DNA of 25,042 nucleotides from Pseudomonadota bacterium. Lineage in GTDB: Bacteria; Pseudomonadota; Gammaproteobacteria; Steroidobacterales; Steroidobacteraceae. The notes beneath the pieces are model-generated. The model was not told the DNA's origin. It was given only the letters and a program-made list of their open reading frames with translations, and did no database searches. How positions within the stretch are numbered: the first letter of the stretch is position 1; each line of letters opens with the position of its first letter. Position numbers and translations under genes: made by a program. This document shows, one piece after another, positions 15,188-23,969 of the stretch. The DNA is taken from NCBI GenBank assembly GCA_023428645.1, contig JAEYXD010000197.1, positions 1 through 25,042 of the forward strand, given 5' to 3'.

Positions 15188-15203
15188 GAGGGCTCGAGCC
15201 CTC
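15188..15203. promoter_or_regulatory. Perfect 16-bp palindrome upstream of the kaiC-like gene
   Basis: GAGGGCTCGAGCCCTC is fully self-complementary. It ends 35 bases before the KaiC-like ATG, in the intergenic region shared with the divergent mxaR-like gene (15002-15238). Position and symmetry suit an operator for a dimeric regulator. As RNA it could also form a compact hairpin in the leader. There is no T run, so it is not a canonical terminator. Confidence 0.4.
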
Positions 15204-15224
15204 GGTTACGTTTGCGACTAATGC

Positions 15225-15230
15225 GGGAGG
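15225..15230 (+). promoter_or_regulatory. Ribosome site deciding the kaiC-like start
   Basis: GGGAGG lies eight bases before the ATG at 15239. The in-frame ATGs further up (15212 and 15221) have no such site, and the second would place the site inside the coding region. Confidence 0.7.
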
Positions 15231-15238
15231 ATTGCGAG

Positions 15239-16768
15239 ATGACCAAAACTCATGCCCCGGTGATGCCGGGCGGCGCGATTGAAGATCTGCCGCGTATTTC
15301 GACCGGCAATTCCGGCCTCGACGACATTCTCGGGGGCGGCTTCGATCGCAACCGGATGTACCTGTACGAAGGCCGTCCGGGAACGGGCAAGACGACCATT
15401 GCGCTCGAATTCCTGTTGGAGGGGGCGCGTCAGGGCGAGCGCGTTCTCTACATCACGCTCTCGGAAACGAAACTCGAGCTGGAGCTCGTCGCCAAGCGGC
15501 ATGGATGGTCGCTCGACGGCGTGAGCATCTATGAGCTCGTACCCCCCGAGTCCTCGCTGGACCCCGATCGCGAGCTCACGGTCCTGCATCCCGCGGAGCT
15601 CGAGCTGAGCGAAACCACGCGCATGGTGTTCGACCATGTCGCCTCGCTGAATCCCAGCCGCGTCGTGTTCGATAGTCTGTCCGAGCTGCGGCTGCTGGCG
15701 CAGAACCCGCTGCGCTACCGACGCCAGGTGCTGGCGCTCAAGCACTACTTCGCAAAGCGCCAATGCACCGTCGTACTGCTCGACGACCTGTCCTCCGCGG
15801 ACAACGATCTGCAGCTGCACTCGATCTCGCACGGCGTCGTGTATCTGGAGCAGGTCGCGATCGATTACGGCGCGGAGCGGCGGCGGCTGCGCGTCGTCAA
15901 GATGCGCGGCATCGAATTTCGCGGCGGGTATCACGACTTCACGATTCGCAAAGGCGGCCTGTCGATCTTTCCGCGTCTGGTCGCGGCGGAGCATCGCCAA
16001 CCGTTCGTGAGCGAGATCGCGTCCAGCGGCAACGCGGAGGTCGACGCCCTGCTCGGTGGGGGATTGGAGCGCGGCACGAACGCCCTGTTCATTGGCGCCG
16101 CCGGCGTCGGCAAGTCGTCATTGGCGCTTTCCTATGCCATCGCCGCGGGGCAACGCGGGGAGCACGCCGTGTTCTTCGCTTTCGACGAGGGGAGGGGCAC
16201 GATCGAAGCACGTGCCCAGACGCTCGGGCTGCCCCTCGGCGGTCTGCTCGATTCAGGACGCATCCGCTTTCAACAGATCGACCCGGCCGAGCTGTCACCG
16301 GGTGAGTTCGCCGCAAACGTTCGACGCAGCGTCGAGGCCGACGGCGCCCGCGTGGTAATCATCGACAGCCTGAACGGCTATCTGAACGCGATGCCGGACG
16401 GCCGCTTCCTGATCCTGCAAATGCACGAGCTGCTGAGCTATCTGGGGCAACAGGGCGTCGTGACGATCCTGGTGCTCGCGCAGCATGGCCTGGTGGGGCC
16501 CATGGACACGCCGCTCGACATCAGTTATCTGAGCGATGCGGTCGTGATGCTGCGGTACTTCGAGCACGCGGGCACCGTGCGGCGCGCCGTGTCGGTCGTG
16601 AAGAAGCGCAGCGGCAATCACGAGCACACCATCCGGGAGTTTCGTCTCACCTCGTCGGGCCTGTTCGTCGGCCCGCCGCTGACCCAATTCAATGGGGTGT
16701 TCTCGGGGACGCCGACATACACGGGAGATCTGACCCCGCTGATGTCCAATGAGCACGTCGGCGGCTGA
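15239..16768 (+). CDS. KaiC-like double-domain RecA ATPase
   Basis: This 509-residue cytoplasmic ATPase of the KaiC/RecA superfamily has two tandem domains. Domain 1 has Walker A G-R-P-G-T-G-K-T-T (45-53) and Walker B ending at D145. Domain 2 has Walker A G-A-A-G-V-G-K-S-S (286-294), F-D-E (315-317) and V-V-I-I-D-S (372-377). The segment D-I-S-Y-L-S-D (427-433) lines up with the phospho-site region of cyanobacterial KaiC as I remember it. It keeps a Ser at the S431 position and has Tyr for T432. No kaiA or kaiB is present. Non-cyanobacterial homologues often pair with histidine kinases in stress or light signalling. Here the next gene is a hybrid kinase whose ATG lies 20 bases inside the end of this gene, so the two are coupled. 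Confidence 0.9.
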   Translation: MTKTHAPVMPGGAIEDLPRISTGNSGLDDILGGGFDRNRMYLYEGRPGTGKTTIALEFLLEGARQGERVLYITLSETKLELELVAKRHGWSLDGVSIYELVPPESSLDPDRELTVLHPAELELSETTRMVFDHVASLNPSRVVFDSLSELRLLAQNPLRYRRQVLALKHYFAKRQCTVVLLDDLSSADNDLQLHSISHGVVYLEQVAIDYGAERRRLRVVKMRGIEFRGGYHDFTIRKGGLSIFPRLVAAEHRQPFVSEIASSGNAEVDALLGGGLERGTNALFIGAAGVGKSSLALSYAIAAGQRGEHAVFFAFDEGRGTIEARAQTLGLPLGGLLDSGRIRFQQIDPAELSPGEFAANVRRSVEADGARVVIIDSLNGYLNAMPDGRFLILQMHELLSYLGQQGVVTILVLAQHGLVGPMDTPLDISYLSDAVVMLRYFEHAGTVRRAVSVVKKRSGNHEHTIREFRLTSSGLFVGPPLTQFNGVFSGTPTYTGDLTPLMSNEHVGG

Positions 16769-18446
16769 GTCGAGCAACGCATTGCGGGTGCTCGTGCTGA
16801 CACCGATCGGGCGCGACGCGAACGCATGTCGCGACGTGCTCAATCGTGTTGGCTTGGACGCCCAGACATGCGCCGATCTCCCAGCATTGCAAGAGAAGCT
16901 GGAGGCGGGCGCAGCAGTCGTGCTCGTTGCGGAGGAGGCGCTGTTCGGCAAGGACTTGTCGCGTCTCCAGGCCTGGGTCAACGAGCAGCCCGCGTGGTCC
17001 GATCTGCCGTTCATCGTGCTCACGGGAACGCTCACGCATCCCACGCTCGTGGCGTGGCGGCATGGCTTGATCAAATCCTTGGGCAACGTCGCCTTCCTCG
17101 AACGTCCGGTGCAAGCGATCACGCTCACGAGCGCGGTGCAAGCGGCCGTGCGCGCTCGCTCCCGTCAGGAAGAGGTGCGCGCATTGTTGCGAGCCCGAGA
17201 TGACGCGGCCGCGGAGCTGGAAAGCCTGGTGCAGGCGCGCACGCGCGAGCTCGAGCAGGCGAATCGCGAGCTGCATACGCAGATCGCGGAACGCACGCGG
17301 ATCGAAGCCTCCTTGCGCCAGGCGCAAAAGATCGAAGCGCTCGGTCAGCTGACCGGCGGTGTGGCGCACGATTTCAACAACCTGCTGATGGTGATCGCAG
17401 GTGGCATCGACATGCTCGGCCGCGCGAGGGATCCCGCGCGCCGCGATCTGCTCATGGAGGGCATGCGCCAAGCGGCGCAACGCGGCGCGGCGCTGACTCG
17501 CCAGTTGCTGGCGTTCTCGCGGCGGCAGGCGTTGCAGCCGCAGTCGGTGAACCTGGCGAAGCAGATCGGCGGGATGCGTGAGCTGCTCGATCGCAGCCTG
17601 CGCGGCGACATCTACGTCGAGTACGAATTCCCGAGCGATCTATGGCCGGTGCACGTCGATCCCGACGAGCTCGAGCTGGTCGTGCTGAATCTCGCGGTAA
17701 ATGCGCGTGATGCGATGCCGAATGGAGGCACGATCAGGATCGTCGCCGAGAACATTCCCTGCGGCCTCATCGACGCCGGCGGCGATTGCGTGCGGCTGTC
17801 CGTCATCGATCGCGGCACGGGCATGACACCCGAAGTGCAGCAACACGTCTTCGAGCCCTTCTTCACGACGAAGGAGGTCGGCAAGGGATCGGGCTTGGGA
17901 CTCGCGCAAGTGTATGGCTTCGCGAGGCAGTCGGGAGGCTCGGTCGAAATCGAGAGCGAAGTCGGCCAGGGCACGAGCGTCATGTTGTTCCTGCCGCGCG
18001 CGCTCAGCTTGCCGGCGGATGCCCCGGCCTCCGAAGCGCGCTCGCTCGAGCATACGGTTCGTCGTGCGGAGTGCGTGCTGCTCGTCGAGGACAACGACGA
18101 GGTCGCGGCGCTCGTGCAAGGCATGCTCGATGACCTCGGCTACGATGTGATTCGCGCCGCGACCGCGCAAGCAGCGCTCGGGGCGCTCGCGAACGACCGC
18201 CGCATCGACATCGTCTTCTCCGACATCATGATGCCGGGGGACATGGACGGCCTCGATCTCGCTCGCGAAATCCGTTCGCGGCGCAAAGGGTTGCCGATCG
18301 TGCTCACCAGCGGCTTCGCGGAACCGTCGATGCGCGAGGCCGAGTTGGCAGGGCTGCCGATCCTCGGCAAGCCCTACCGGTTGGACGACCTCGCGGCGGC
18401 GCTGCGAGGTGCGTTGCATGCCGCCGGGCTCGCCGCTACCTCTTGA
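16749..18446 (+). CDS. Hybrid sensor histidine kinase with two receiver-like domains
   Basis: This 565-residue soluble kinase has no membrane segment. Residues 12-135 look like a receiver fold that has lost its acidic pocket: the phosphoacceptor place reads L-V-A-E-E and the usual K-P is R-P (119-120). A coiled coil (about 140-195) joins it to the H-box G-G-V-A-H-D-F-N-N-L (H207) and an ATPase domain. The ATPase domain has the N-box N-L-A-V-N-A-R-D-A-M (314-323), D-R-G-T-G-M (354-359), F-E-P-F-F-T-T-K (368-375) and G-K-G-S-G-L-G-L (378-385). A C-terminal receiver with D492 and K541-P542 appears functional. The degenerate front domain may bind the KaiC-like protein, with whose gene it overlaps. 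Its 3' end overlaps the convergent peptidase gene by 11 bp. Confidence 0.93.
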   Translation: MSTSAAESSNALRVLVLTPIGRDANACRDVLNRVGLDAQTCADLPALQEKLEAGAAVVLVAEEALFGKDLSRLQAWVNEQPAWSDLPFIVLTGTLTHPTLVAWRHGLIKSLGNVAFLERPVQAITLTSAVQAAVRARSRQEEVRALLRARDDAAAELESLVQARTRELEQANRELHTQIAERTRIEASLRQAQKIEALGQLTGGVAHDFNNLLMVIAGGIDMLGRARDPARRDLLMEGMRQAAQRGAALTRQLLAFSRRQALQPQSVNLAKQIGGMRELLDRSLRGDIYVEYEFPSDLWPVHVDPDELELVVLNLAVNARDAMPNGGTIRIVAENIPCGLIDAGGDCVRLSVIDRGTGMTPEVQQHVFEPFFTTKEVGKGSGLGLAQVYGFARQSGGSVEIESEVGQGTSVMLFLPRALSLPADAPASEARSLEHTVRRAECVLLVEDNDEVAALVQGMLDDLGYDVIRAATAQAALGALANDRRIDIVFSDIMMPGDMDGLDLAREIRSRRKGLPIVLTSGFAEPSMREAELAGLPILGKPYRLDDLAAALRGALHAAGLAATS

Positions 18447-20448
18447 TGCTGTAGACGAAGCTCGCCTTCGGCGAGCGCAGCCAGCGCTCAGCAATCGTCT
18501 TTTTGATCTGCGTGTAGTCATCGTCGGCATCGACGTACTGCGCTTGCAGCGCTTCCGCGCCCTTGCGGTCGCCCGATCCTTTGATCTTCAGCACGGCCGT
18601 TTCGAGCGCTTCGATGGAGGACGAGAGCTTGTCGAAGTTCACTTCGATGCATCCCTTGTCCTTGCCGTTCGCGGCCATTTCGTCTGCGCGCCATTCGAGC
18701 CCGCCGTCCCGCAAGAAGAAGCCGATCTGCATCGCCGCGAGCTGGCTGTAATTTCGCGGCGAGCCGTCGGCGGCATACATGCCGCGCGAGATGTGGCCGA
18801 ACGCCCAGGCCATGTCGCGCACGTGAATCTTGCGCACTTCTTCCGGCGTGAAGATGCCCTTCGTCGCCAGCCAATCCGTCAGATACAGCGACGTCGTCTG
18901 TGCCTTCAGCTCCTCGAGCGTCGAGGCGAGCGGGCCGCCGAACACCTGATCGTCCACCTTGCCGTTCACTTTGTATTCGTGCGATGGGCCCAGGTTGTGC
19001 GCGGCTTCGTGCAGCAGCGAGCCGATGATCGACTCGCGCGGCGTGGTCGTCGCGAGCTCGTTCGTCTTGGCGCAGAACATCGATGCCATGAGGCCGGCCT
19101 GCACCGCCTGACTGTCCGCATCCGTATAGAAGTTCGTCATCGCGACCGTGCGCCCGCCCTTCTCGGCGACCGGACCCCAATTCGGCAGCGACTGGCCGAC
19201 CGTCGCGCCGGAGGGCGGACGCTTGTCACCCGCATTCAGGACGACATCGATGAAATCCGGAATCGCGAAGTTCACGTTGCGGGCCTGGTACGGCGGTCCC
19301 GCCATTTGCGCGAGCCTGCCTTCCATCTCGTTTTTCAGCGGATCGAGCTTGCGCTGCCAGTCGAGCGACTCGGGATTGATGAGCGCGAGTTGCAACGCGA
19401 AGCCCGCCTTCCACGCGCACGGATCGTAGTACACCTCGTCGGGCGCGATGCGCAGGAACCACTTGCTGTTCTGCGCATCCATCGCGACCCACGCTTCGTT
19501 GGCCGGCTCCCAATCGTTCGTGCGGAAGGCGTTTGCGGCGGCGTTCAGATATTTCTTGAGCGCGGCTTCGTCGTCCCCGAGCGTCATGGCCGCTTCCTGG
19601 AGCGTCGCGGCGATCGCGGACATCTCCTGACCGTAGGCTTCGTGATAAGGCACGGCCTTGAACGTATTCGGCCGATCGCCCGGCACGACGACGCTGAAGT
19701 GATCCATCAGCGCGGACGCGTTCGGCTGTCGTTCGAGCATGGCGCAGAACTTGGGATCGCTCTGAATCTCCGCTGGATACAACCCCACCGCGCGTGGCGG
19801 CTTCGGCGTCACGGCCGTGCACGCCGGATCATTCTCGGTTCTCGGCTGCACGCAGAACGGCGACTGATTGCGATGGAACATCGCCTGGCTCGCCGTGTCT
19901 CCTGGCGCGATCTGCGTTTGCATGCCGAAGACGCCCTTCTGTTTCGCATACAGCCGCTCGATCAGATCCGCGGCTTCCAGCATGTGATTGAGGAATTTCT
20001 TCTCGCCTTCCGTCGATTGCGTCAGGTCGGTTTCGACGAGCGTCGGTCGGCCCTGCGCAAGCTCGTCGCGAACGAGTTTCTGGCGGTTCTGTTCTGCGGG
20101 CTCCTGCGGCGCTGGAGAGCCTTGGCGCAGTTGCTCATAGGTCTGCGCGAACTCGGCGGTGAACTTTCCGGATTCATCGATCCAGATCGACCGCTCATCG
20201 CGCGGCACGGCCGTGAGCAGGGCGAGCTCGTCCGGCTCCAGCGCGCCGTTCTTGTTGCTGTCCTCGCGCCAGAACAGCGGCACGAAGAACTCCGCCGCAC
20301 GAAAGTTGAACGTTTCGCGGTCCATCGCGGAATAGGGCAGCGGGGTCCGGCCGTCGCCGGTTTCGGAGCGTTTGCATGCGGTGCCCGTCAACGCGACAGT
20401 GCAGATGCAGGCGAGCCGAAGTGCGCAAAGGAGTCGAGAATCGAGCAT
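18436..20448 (-). CDS. Exported M49-like metallopeptidase with EF-hand
   Basis: This 670-residue exported protein has a signal sequence ending near T-G-T-A-C (Cys-25). The lipobox is imperfect, so lipoprotein status is likely but not certain. An EF-hand loop of 12 residues follows at 63-74 (D-S-N-K-N-G-A-L-E-P-D-E). The zinc motif H-E-A-A-H (480-484) is followed about 28 residues later by L-E-E-L-K-A (511-516). This spacing and second motif resemble dipeptidyl peptidase III (M49), where HExxGH is followed by EEx(R/K)A(E/D). The motif here is the shorter five-residue form. If active it cleaves short peptides in the periplasm or at the outer membrane. GGGGGA precedes the ATG by six bases. Confidence 0.8.
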   Translation of the reverse strand: MLDSRLLCALRLACICTVALTGTACKRSETGDGRTPLPYSAMDRETFNFRAAEFFVPLFWREDSNKNGALEPDELALLTAVPRDERSIWIDESGKFTAEFAQTYEQLRQGSPAPQEPAEQNRQKLVRDELAQGRPTLVETDLTQSTEGEKKFLNHMLEAADLIERLYAKQKGVFGMQTQIAPGDTASQAMFHRNQSPFCVQPRTENDPACTAVTPKPPRAVGLYPAEIQSDPKFCAMLERQPNASALMDHFSVVVPGDRPNTFKAVPYHEAYGQEMSAIAATLQEAAMTLGDDEAALKKYLNAAANAFRTNDWEPANEAWVAMDAQNSKWFLRIAPDEVYYDPCAWKAGFALQLALINPESLDWQRKLDPLKNEMEGRLAQMAGPPYQARNVNFAIPDFIDVVLNAGDKRPPSGATVGQSLPNWGPVAEKGGRTVAMTNFYTDADSQAVQAGLMASMFCAKTNELATTTPRESIIGSLLHEAAHNLGPSHEYKVNGKVDDQVFGGPLASTLEELKAQTTSLYLTDWLATKGIFTPEEVRKIHVRDMAWAFGHISRGMYAADGSPRNYSQLAAMQIGFFLRDGGLEWRADEMAANGKDKGCIEVNFDKLSSSIEALETAVLKIKGSGDRKGAEALQAQYVDADDDYTQIKKTIAERWLRSPKASFVYSIKR

Positions 20449-20640
20449 GGAGGTCCCCCGTGGACTGGAACGGGAGTTCTACTGCGGAAGCACGATGCGA
20501 GCAAGCGCGGAGTGACGAGATTCGAGGCGAATTCGTGTGGTCCGTTGACGCGCATGAACGGCTGACGCCATCATTCCTTGACGCCACGGCGAACTAGATC
20601 TCTCGATCGTTGACTCTTCAGCAAGCGAGGACCGCGCCGG

Positions 20641-21870
20641 ATGCGCTCGATGGATGCTGTCAAAAGACTCCCGCAAGAAGTCAGGCGTCGAGTGCATGGT
20701 CTGCGCGAAAGCGTGCTGTGCCTCGTGCGGCGCGCGCGCCGTGTCGAGGCAGTGCGATGGCGGAGCGTCGCATCGATCGAGGCGCTGCTCGGCGCAGCGC
20801 AGCCTTCGATCCTGTGGCTGCACGAGCCTGCAAGCCTGCCGCCGAACCGCCCGCTGCTCTTCGACGAGCTGGCGAACGAGCACCTTCGCGCCGAGCATTT
20901 TCGCCAGCAGCCGCATCCCACGGGCGTCGGTATCGCCTGTCTTCGCAACGCGATCGTCTCGGGATCGTCGCTCATCGGCACGTCGTCCAAGCTTTTCCGG
21001 CTTGGACCGCTCGCCCCGCTGTACGTCGATGAGCATCTGAGCGAGAAGCCGTGGAGGAACGAGCTTCCGGTCGGCAGCCGCAAACTGTCCCGCAGGAAAG
21101 CGCGTCTCGTCCGCGGTACGAGCGTCGTGCTCACTCATTGGAATTCGGCGGTCTACGGCCACTGGCTGCTCGAGAGCCTACCCAAGCTGCTGCTCCTGCG
21201 CCGCATGCTCGATCGCTTGCCCGAGCTGCGCATCGTCGCGCCGCTATCGATGCCGTCGTGGTTCACGGCCTGGGTCCAATGGGTGCTGCCGTACACGACG
21301 CTCGACATCTACGACGATCGCCGCGAGTACTTGAAGTGCGAGTCGCTGCTCGTACCCACACTGCTGATGCATCCGGAGCACTACTTCCATCCGCAGCTGG
21401 CGTCACTGTGCGACGATTTGTGCGCCAATGTGTCCACCGGCGCGAGCCGCGGGCGCAAGCTCTACGTCTCGCGGCTGGCGCCGAGCCGCTTCCGCTGCCT
21501 CTCGAACCAGCAGGAGATCGAATCGATCGCGGCGGCCGCTGGGTTGACGCTCGTCGCGCCGGAAACCTTGCCGCTTGCAAAACAAGTCGCATTGTTCGCG
21601 TCCGCCGATGTCATCGTCGGCGAGTTCGGCTCCGTCATGCACAACGCCTTGTTCAGCGCCGTCGGCACGAAGGTGTTCTGCCTGAATTGGATCAATGCCA
21701 TGCAGTCCCGCATCGCCCAGCTCAAAGGCCACGACGTCGGTTACCTGCTGCCGAGCAACGGCGTGCCGATCACGTACGTCAGGAACGCGCCTTCCAGCAG
21801 CTACCACATCGATCCGGCCCGCTTCGATGCCTGCGTCCGCGCATTGGCTCAGGAGAGCGCAGTCGCATGA
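20641..21870 (+). CDS. GT61-type (DUF563) glycosyltransferase
   Basis: This 409-residue glycosyltransferase is of the DUF563/GT61 kind used in capsule, lipopolysaccharide or exopolysaccharide assembly. The middle carries V-L-T-H-W-N-S-A-V-Y-G-H-W-L-L-E-S-L-P-K with the family's H-W-x-x-E pattern. A further block, R-K-L-Y-V-S-R, is followed by the C-terminal G-E-F-G-S-x-M-H-N-A-L-F-S nucleotide-sugar region. There is no signal or membrane helix, so it acts in the cytoplasm. The ATG has GCGAGGA nine bases upstream, so the first in-frame Met is kept. A second Met three codons later is possible. It converges with the acyltransferase gene with only 16 bp between stops. Donor and acceptor are unknown. 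Confidence 0.85.
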   Translation: MRSMDAVKRLPQEVRRRVHGLRESVLCLVRRARRVEAVRWRSVASIEALLGAAQPSILWLHEPASLPPNRPLLFDELANEHLRAEHFRQQPHPTGVGIACLRNAIVSGSSLIGTSSKLFRLGPLAPLYVDEHLSEKPWRNELPVGSRKLSRRKARLVRGTSVVLTHWNSAVYGHWLLESLPKLLLLRRMLDRLPELRIVAPLSMPSWFTAWVQWVLPYTTLDIYDDRREYLKCESLLVPTLLMHPEHYFHPQLASLCDDLCANVSTGASRGRKLYVSRLAPSRFRCLSNQQEIESIAAAAGLTLVAPETLPLAKQVALFASADVIVGEFGSVMHNALFSAVGTKVFCLNWINAMQSRIAQLKGHDVGYLLPSNGVPITYVRNAPSSSYHIDPARFDACVRALAQESAVA

Positions 21871-21882
21871 GCGATCGATCGC
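21871..21882. other. 12-bp palindrome between convergent stops
   Basis: GCGATCGATCGC is a perfect palindrome filling most of the 16 bp between the GT61 stop and the acyltransferase stop. It is too small and lacks T runs, so a terminator role is doubtful. Confidence 0.25.
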
Positions 21883-21886
21883 AAGG

Positions 21887-23917
21887 CTAGTTTCCGCGCG
21901 TCGTCGGCGGCGCGAACAGCAGGTCGAGCAAACCGGATCTCGCGACGAACAGCCGCCCACCGGCGGCGCTCAAGTGGAACTCATCGCTGTAGATGATTTC
22001 GCCCGACGGCAGCCGCTGCGAGCAGCGCGTCGGCTCACACAGCGCGGCGCGCGCATCCACGACATGCAACCCGGGCAGTTCGGCCCGCAGCTCGCCGATG
22101 ATCTGATCGTAGGAGGCGGTGCGCGCCTCGACGCGCTCGCGGTCGAGCGTCGGCGCGCAATGGGTGCCGGGCAAGCGGATGCGTCGGAGGAAGCAGCTCG
22201 GCGCCGTCTCGAACTGCGGGAACTGATTCACGTAGATCACGCGCGAGGTTTGTTGGAGTGCAACGATCAATTGCCGCAGGCCGTGTTTGAAGGCGGCCTG
22301 CCGGTTGCCTCGCCAGCCGCCGGTTGCTTCCAACTCCGCGACGGACGGATCGAAGAGATCGGAGCCGCCGCCGACGAGCACGACGACGTCAGGCTTGGTG
22401 GCGGCGACATAGCGCGTAAACGTCGCCCAGGCTTTGCTGCAGCCTTCCTCGGCGATGTAGTGGAGCTCGACCTGAAGCAGCGGCGGACATCCGCCCCGCG
22501 CGAGCAGTGCCAGCGCGCGATGGGGTTCCGTGCGCGCGGCGACGCCCTCGTACACCGCCTGCGCGCGCGAATCGCCGAGAAAGACCACTTCGGGCGGCGT
22601 GCCGCTGCGCGTGCTCTTGCAGTAATTGAAGTTCGCGTCAGCGCCGAACTGGTCCAGGCACCGCGGGTCCGTTCTGGGCTCGGCGTGAAACGCGCTCACA
22701 TCCAGGTCGTAGCGCCCGGGGAGACCTTCCCGCGTGTGAATGAAAAGCCCCGCGCCGCCGAGCACGACCAACACGATGACGAGCGCGAGCGCGTCGCGCC
22801 CGTGCCGGCGCGCACGCACGGGCCGTTCGATGAATTCGAACGTGAGCCAGGCGAGCCCGACGCTCGCCATGATCGCGACGACGCGGACGCTGATGCGCGG
22901 CTCGCCCGATTCGAGAATCGCGGCGAACGAGAGCAGCGGCCAGTGCCACAGATAGAGCGGGTAGCTGATGAGCCCCGCTTTGAGCAAGCCGCCGGATGCG
23001 AGCACATGCGCGGCGAACCACGTTCCCGATCGCGCCAGGATGACGCAGGCCGTGCCGATCGTCGGCAGCAATGCCGCCGCCCCGGGAAACGGCGTATGCC
23101 GATCGAGCGTGAACATCGCGACCGCAATCATCCCCACACCGGTGACCGCCAGCGCGGAATGCATTCGATCGGATAACGAGTGCGACGCAGCCGACCAGCG
23201 CGAGCGCAACGCATTCGAATGCATCGCGAGGGCGAGCAGGCAGCCGAGCCCGAGCTCCCAGAAGCGCGTGAATGGCAGATAGAAGTTCGCGGGCGAGTCG
23301 ATGGGCCCGACGACGAGTGCGAGCGCGAACGATGTCACGGTCAACAGGAACACACGCAGTGCGAGATTGTGGCGCGGCGGCTTCCAGAGCATCAGGAGGA
23401 GCAGCGGCCAGATCAGATAGAACTGCTCCTCCACACCCAGCGACCACAGATGCAGCAGCGGTTTCGCTTCGGCGGCACGATTGAAATAGCCAGTCTCCTG
23501 CCACAGCGTGAAGTTCGACGCGAAGACCGACGCGGACGCCACGTGCTTGCCCAGCTCGGCCAGCTCGTCGGGCAGCAGCACGAGCGTCCCGAGCAGCAGC
23601 GAGGCGGCGAGCACGATCGTGAGCGCGGGGAAGATGCGCAGCACTCGCCGCACGTAGAACTGCGTGTAGGCGAAACTCGAGCGCTGCAGCTGGCGCAGGA
23701 TGATGCCCGAGATGAGATATCCCGAGATCACGAAGAAGACGTCGACCCCAATGAACCCGCCCGGAAAGTAGGCGGGAAACGCATGAAACGCGACGACCGC
23801 GATGACGGCAATGCCGCGCAGTCCGTCGATGTCCGCGCGGTAGTAGTCGGCCTCCAGAGTGCGCTCGGCGCCCAGCACTCCGGAATGCACAGCCTTTGCA
23901 GCGGCAATTATCCCCAT
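21887..23917 (-). CDS. Acyltransferase-3 / SGNH O-acyltransferase
   Basis: This 676-residue two-part membrane enzyme O-acetylates or acylates surface polysaccharide or peptidoglycan. Residues 26-395 form the acyltransferase-3 membrane domain: Y-R-A-D-I-D-G-L-R-G-I-A with the catalytic H45, F-Y-V-R-R-V-L-R-I-F-P (87-97), G-V-E-E-Q-F-Y-L-I-W-P (161-171), and S-Y-P-L-Y-L-W-H-W-P (318-327). After the last helix, residues 440-670 are a periplasmic SGNH esterase-like domain. It has F-L-G-D-S-R (446-451, nucleophile S450) and S-D-E-F-H-L (644-649, D645 and H648). Architecture matches OafA/PatA-like fusions. ATG at 23917 is chosen with AGGTGG just upstream. The frame is open another 77 codons, but that part is unlike the family. 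Confidence 0.92.
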   Translation of the reverse strand: MGIIAAAKAVHSGVLGAERTLEADYYRADIDGLRGIAVIAVVAFHAFPAYFPGGFIGVDVFFVISGYLISGIILRQLQRSSFAYTQFYVRRVLRIFPALTIVLAASLLLGTLVLLPDELAELGKHVASASVFASNFTLWQETGYFNRAAEAKPLLHLWSLGVEEQFYLIWPLLLLMLWKPPRHNLALRVFLLTVTSFALALVVGPIDSPANFYLPFTRFWELGLGCLLALAMHSNALRSRWSAASHSLSDRMHSALAVTGVGMIAVAMFTLDRHTPFPGAAALLPTIGTACVILARSGTWFAAHVLASGGLLKAGLISYPLYLWHWPLLSFAAILESGEPRISVRVVAIMASVGLAWLTFEFIERPVRARRHGRDALALVIVLVVLGGAGLFIHTREGLPGRYDLDVSAFHAEPRTDPRCLDQFGADANFNYCKSTRSGTPPEVVFLGDSRAQAVYEGVAARTEPHRALALLARGGCPPLLQVELHYIAEEGCSKAWATFTRYVAATKPDVVVLVGGGSDLFDPSVAELEATGGWRGNRQAAFKHGLRQLIVALQQTSRVIYVNQFPQFETAPSCFLRRIRLPGTHCAPTLDRERVEARTASYDQIIGELRAELPGLHVVDARAALCEPTRCSQRLPSGEIIYSDEFHLSAAGGRLFVARSGLLDLLFAPPTTRGN

Positions 23918-23945
23918 GGCCCACCTATTCGCGATGCGAAGCCCG

Positions 23946-23969
23946 CTCTCGCGGCGAATGCCGCGAGAG
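23946..23969. promoter_or_regulatory. 10-bp perfect hairpin in the acyltransferase leader
   Basis: CTCTCGCGGC and GCCGCGAGAG form a perfect 10-bp GC-rich stem with a GAAT loop, about 30 bases upstream of the acyltransferase ATG. No T run follows on either strand. It could be a leader hairpin affecting translation, a rho-assisted terminator, or an operator. Confidence 0.45.

Noticed and set aside
15239..16768. True circadian kaiABC locus
   Set aside because: There is no kaiA or kaiB, the partner is a hybrid kinase, and the second phospho-site is Tyr rather than Thr.
18409..20565. 718-codon rightward frame over the peptidase gene
   Set aside because: It is antisense to the M49-like gene with its signal peptide, EF-hand and zinc motif. 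The frame is Arg/Val/Leu-rich without motifs.
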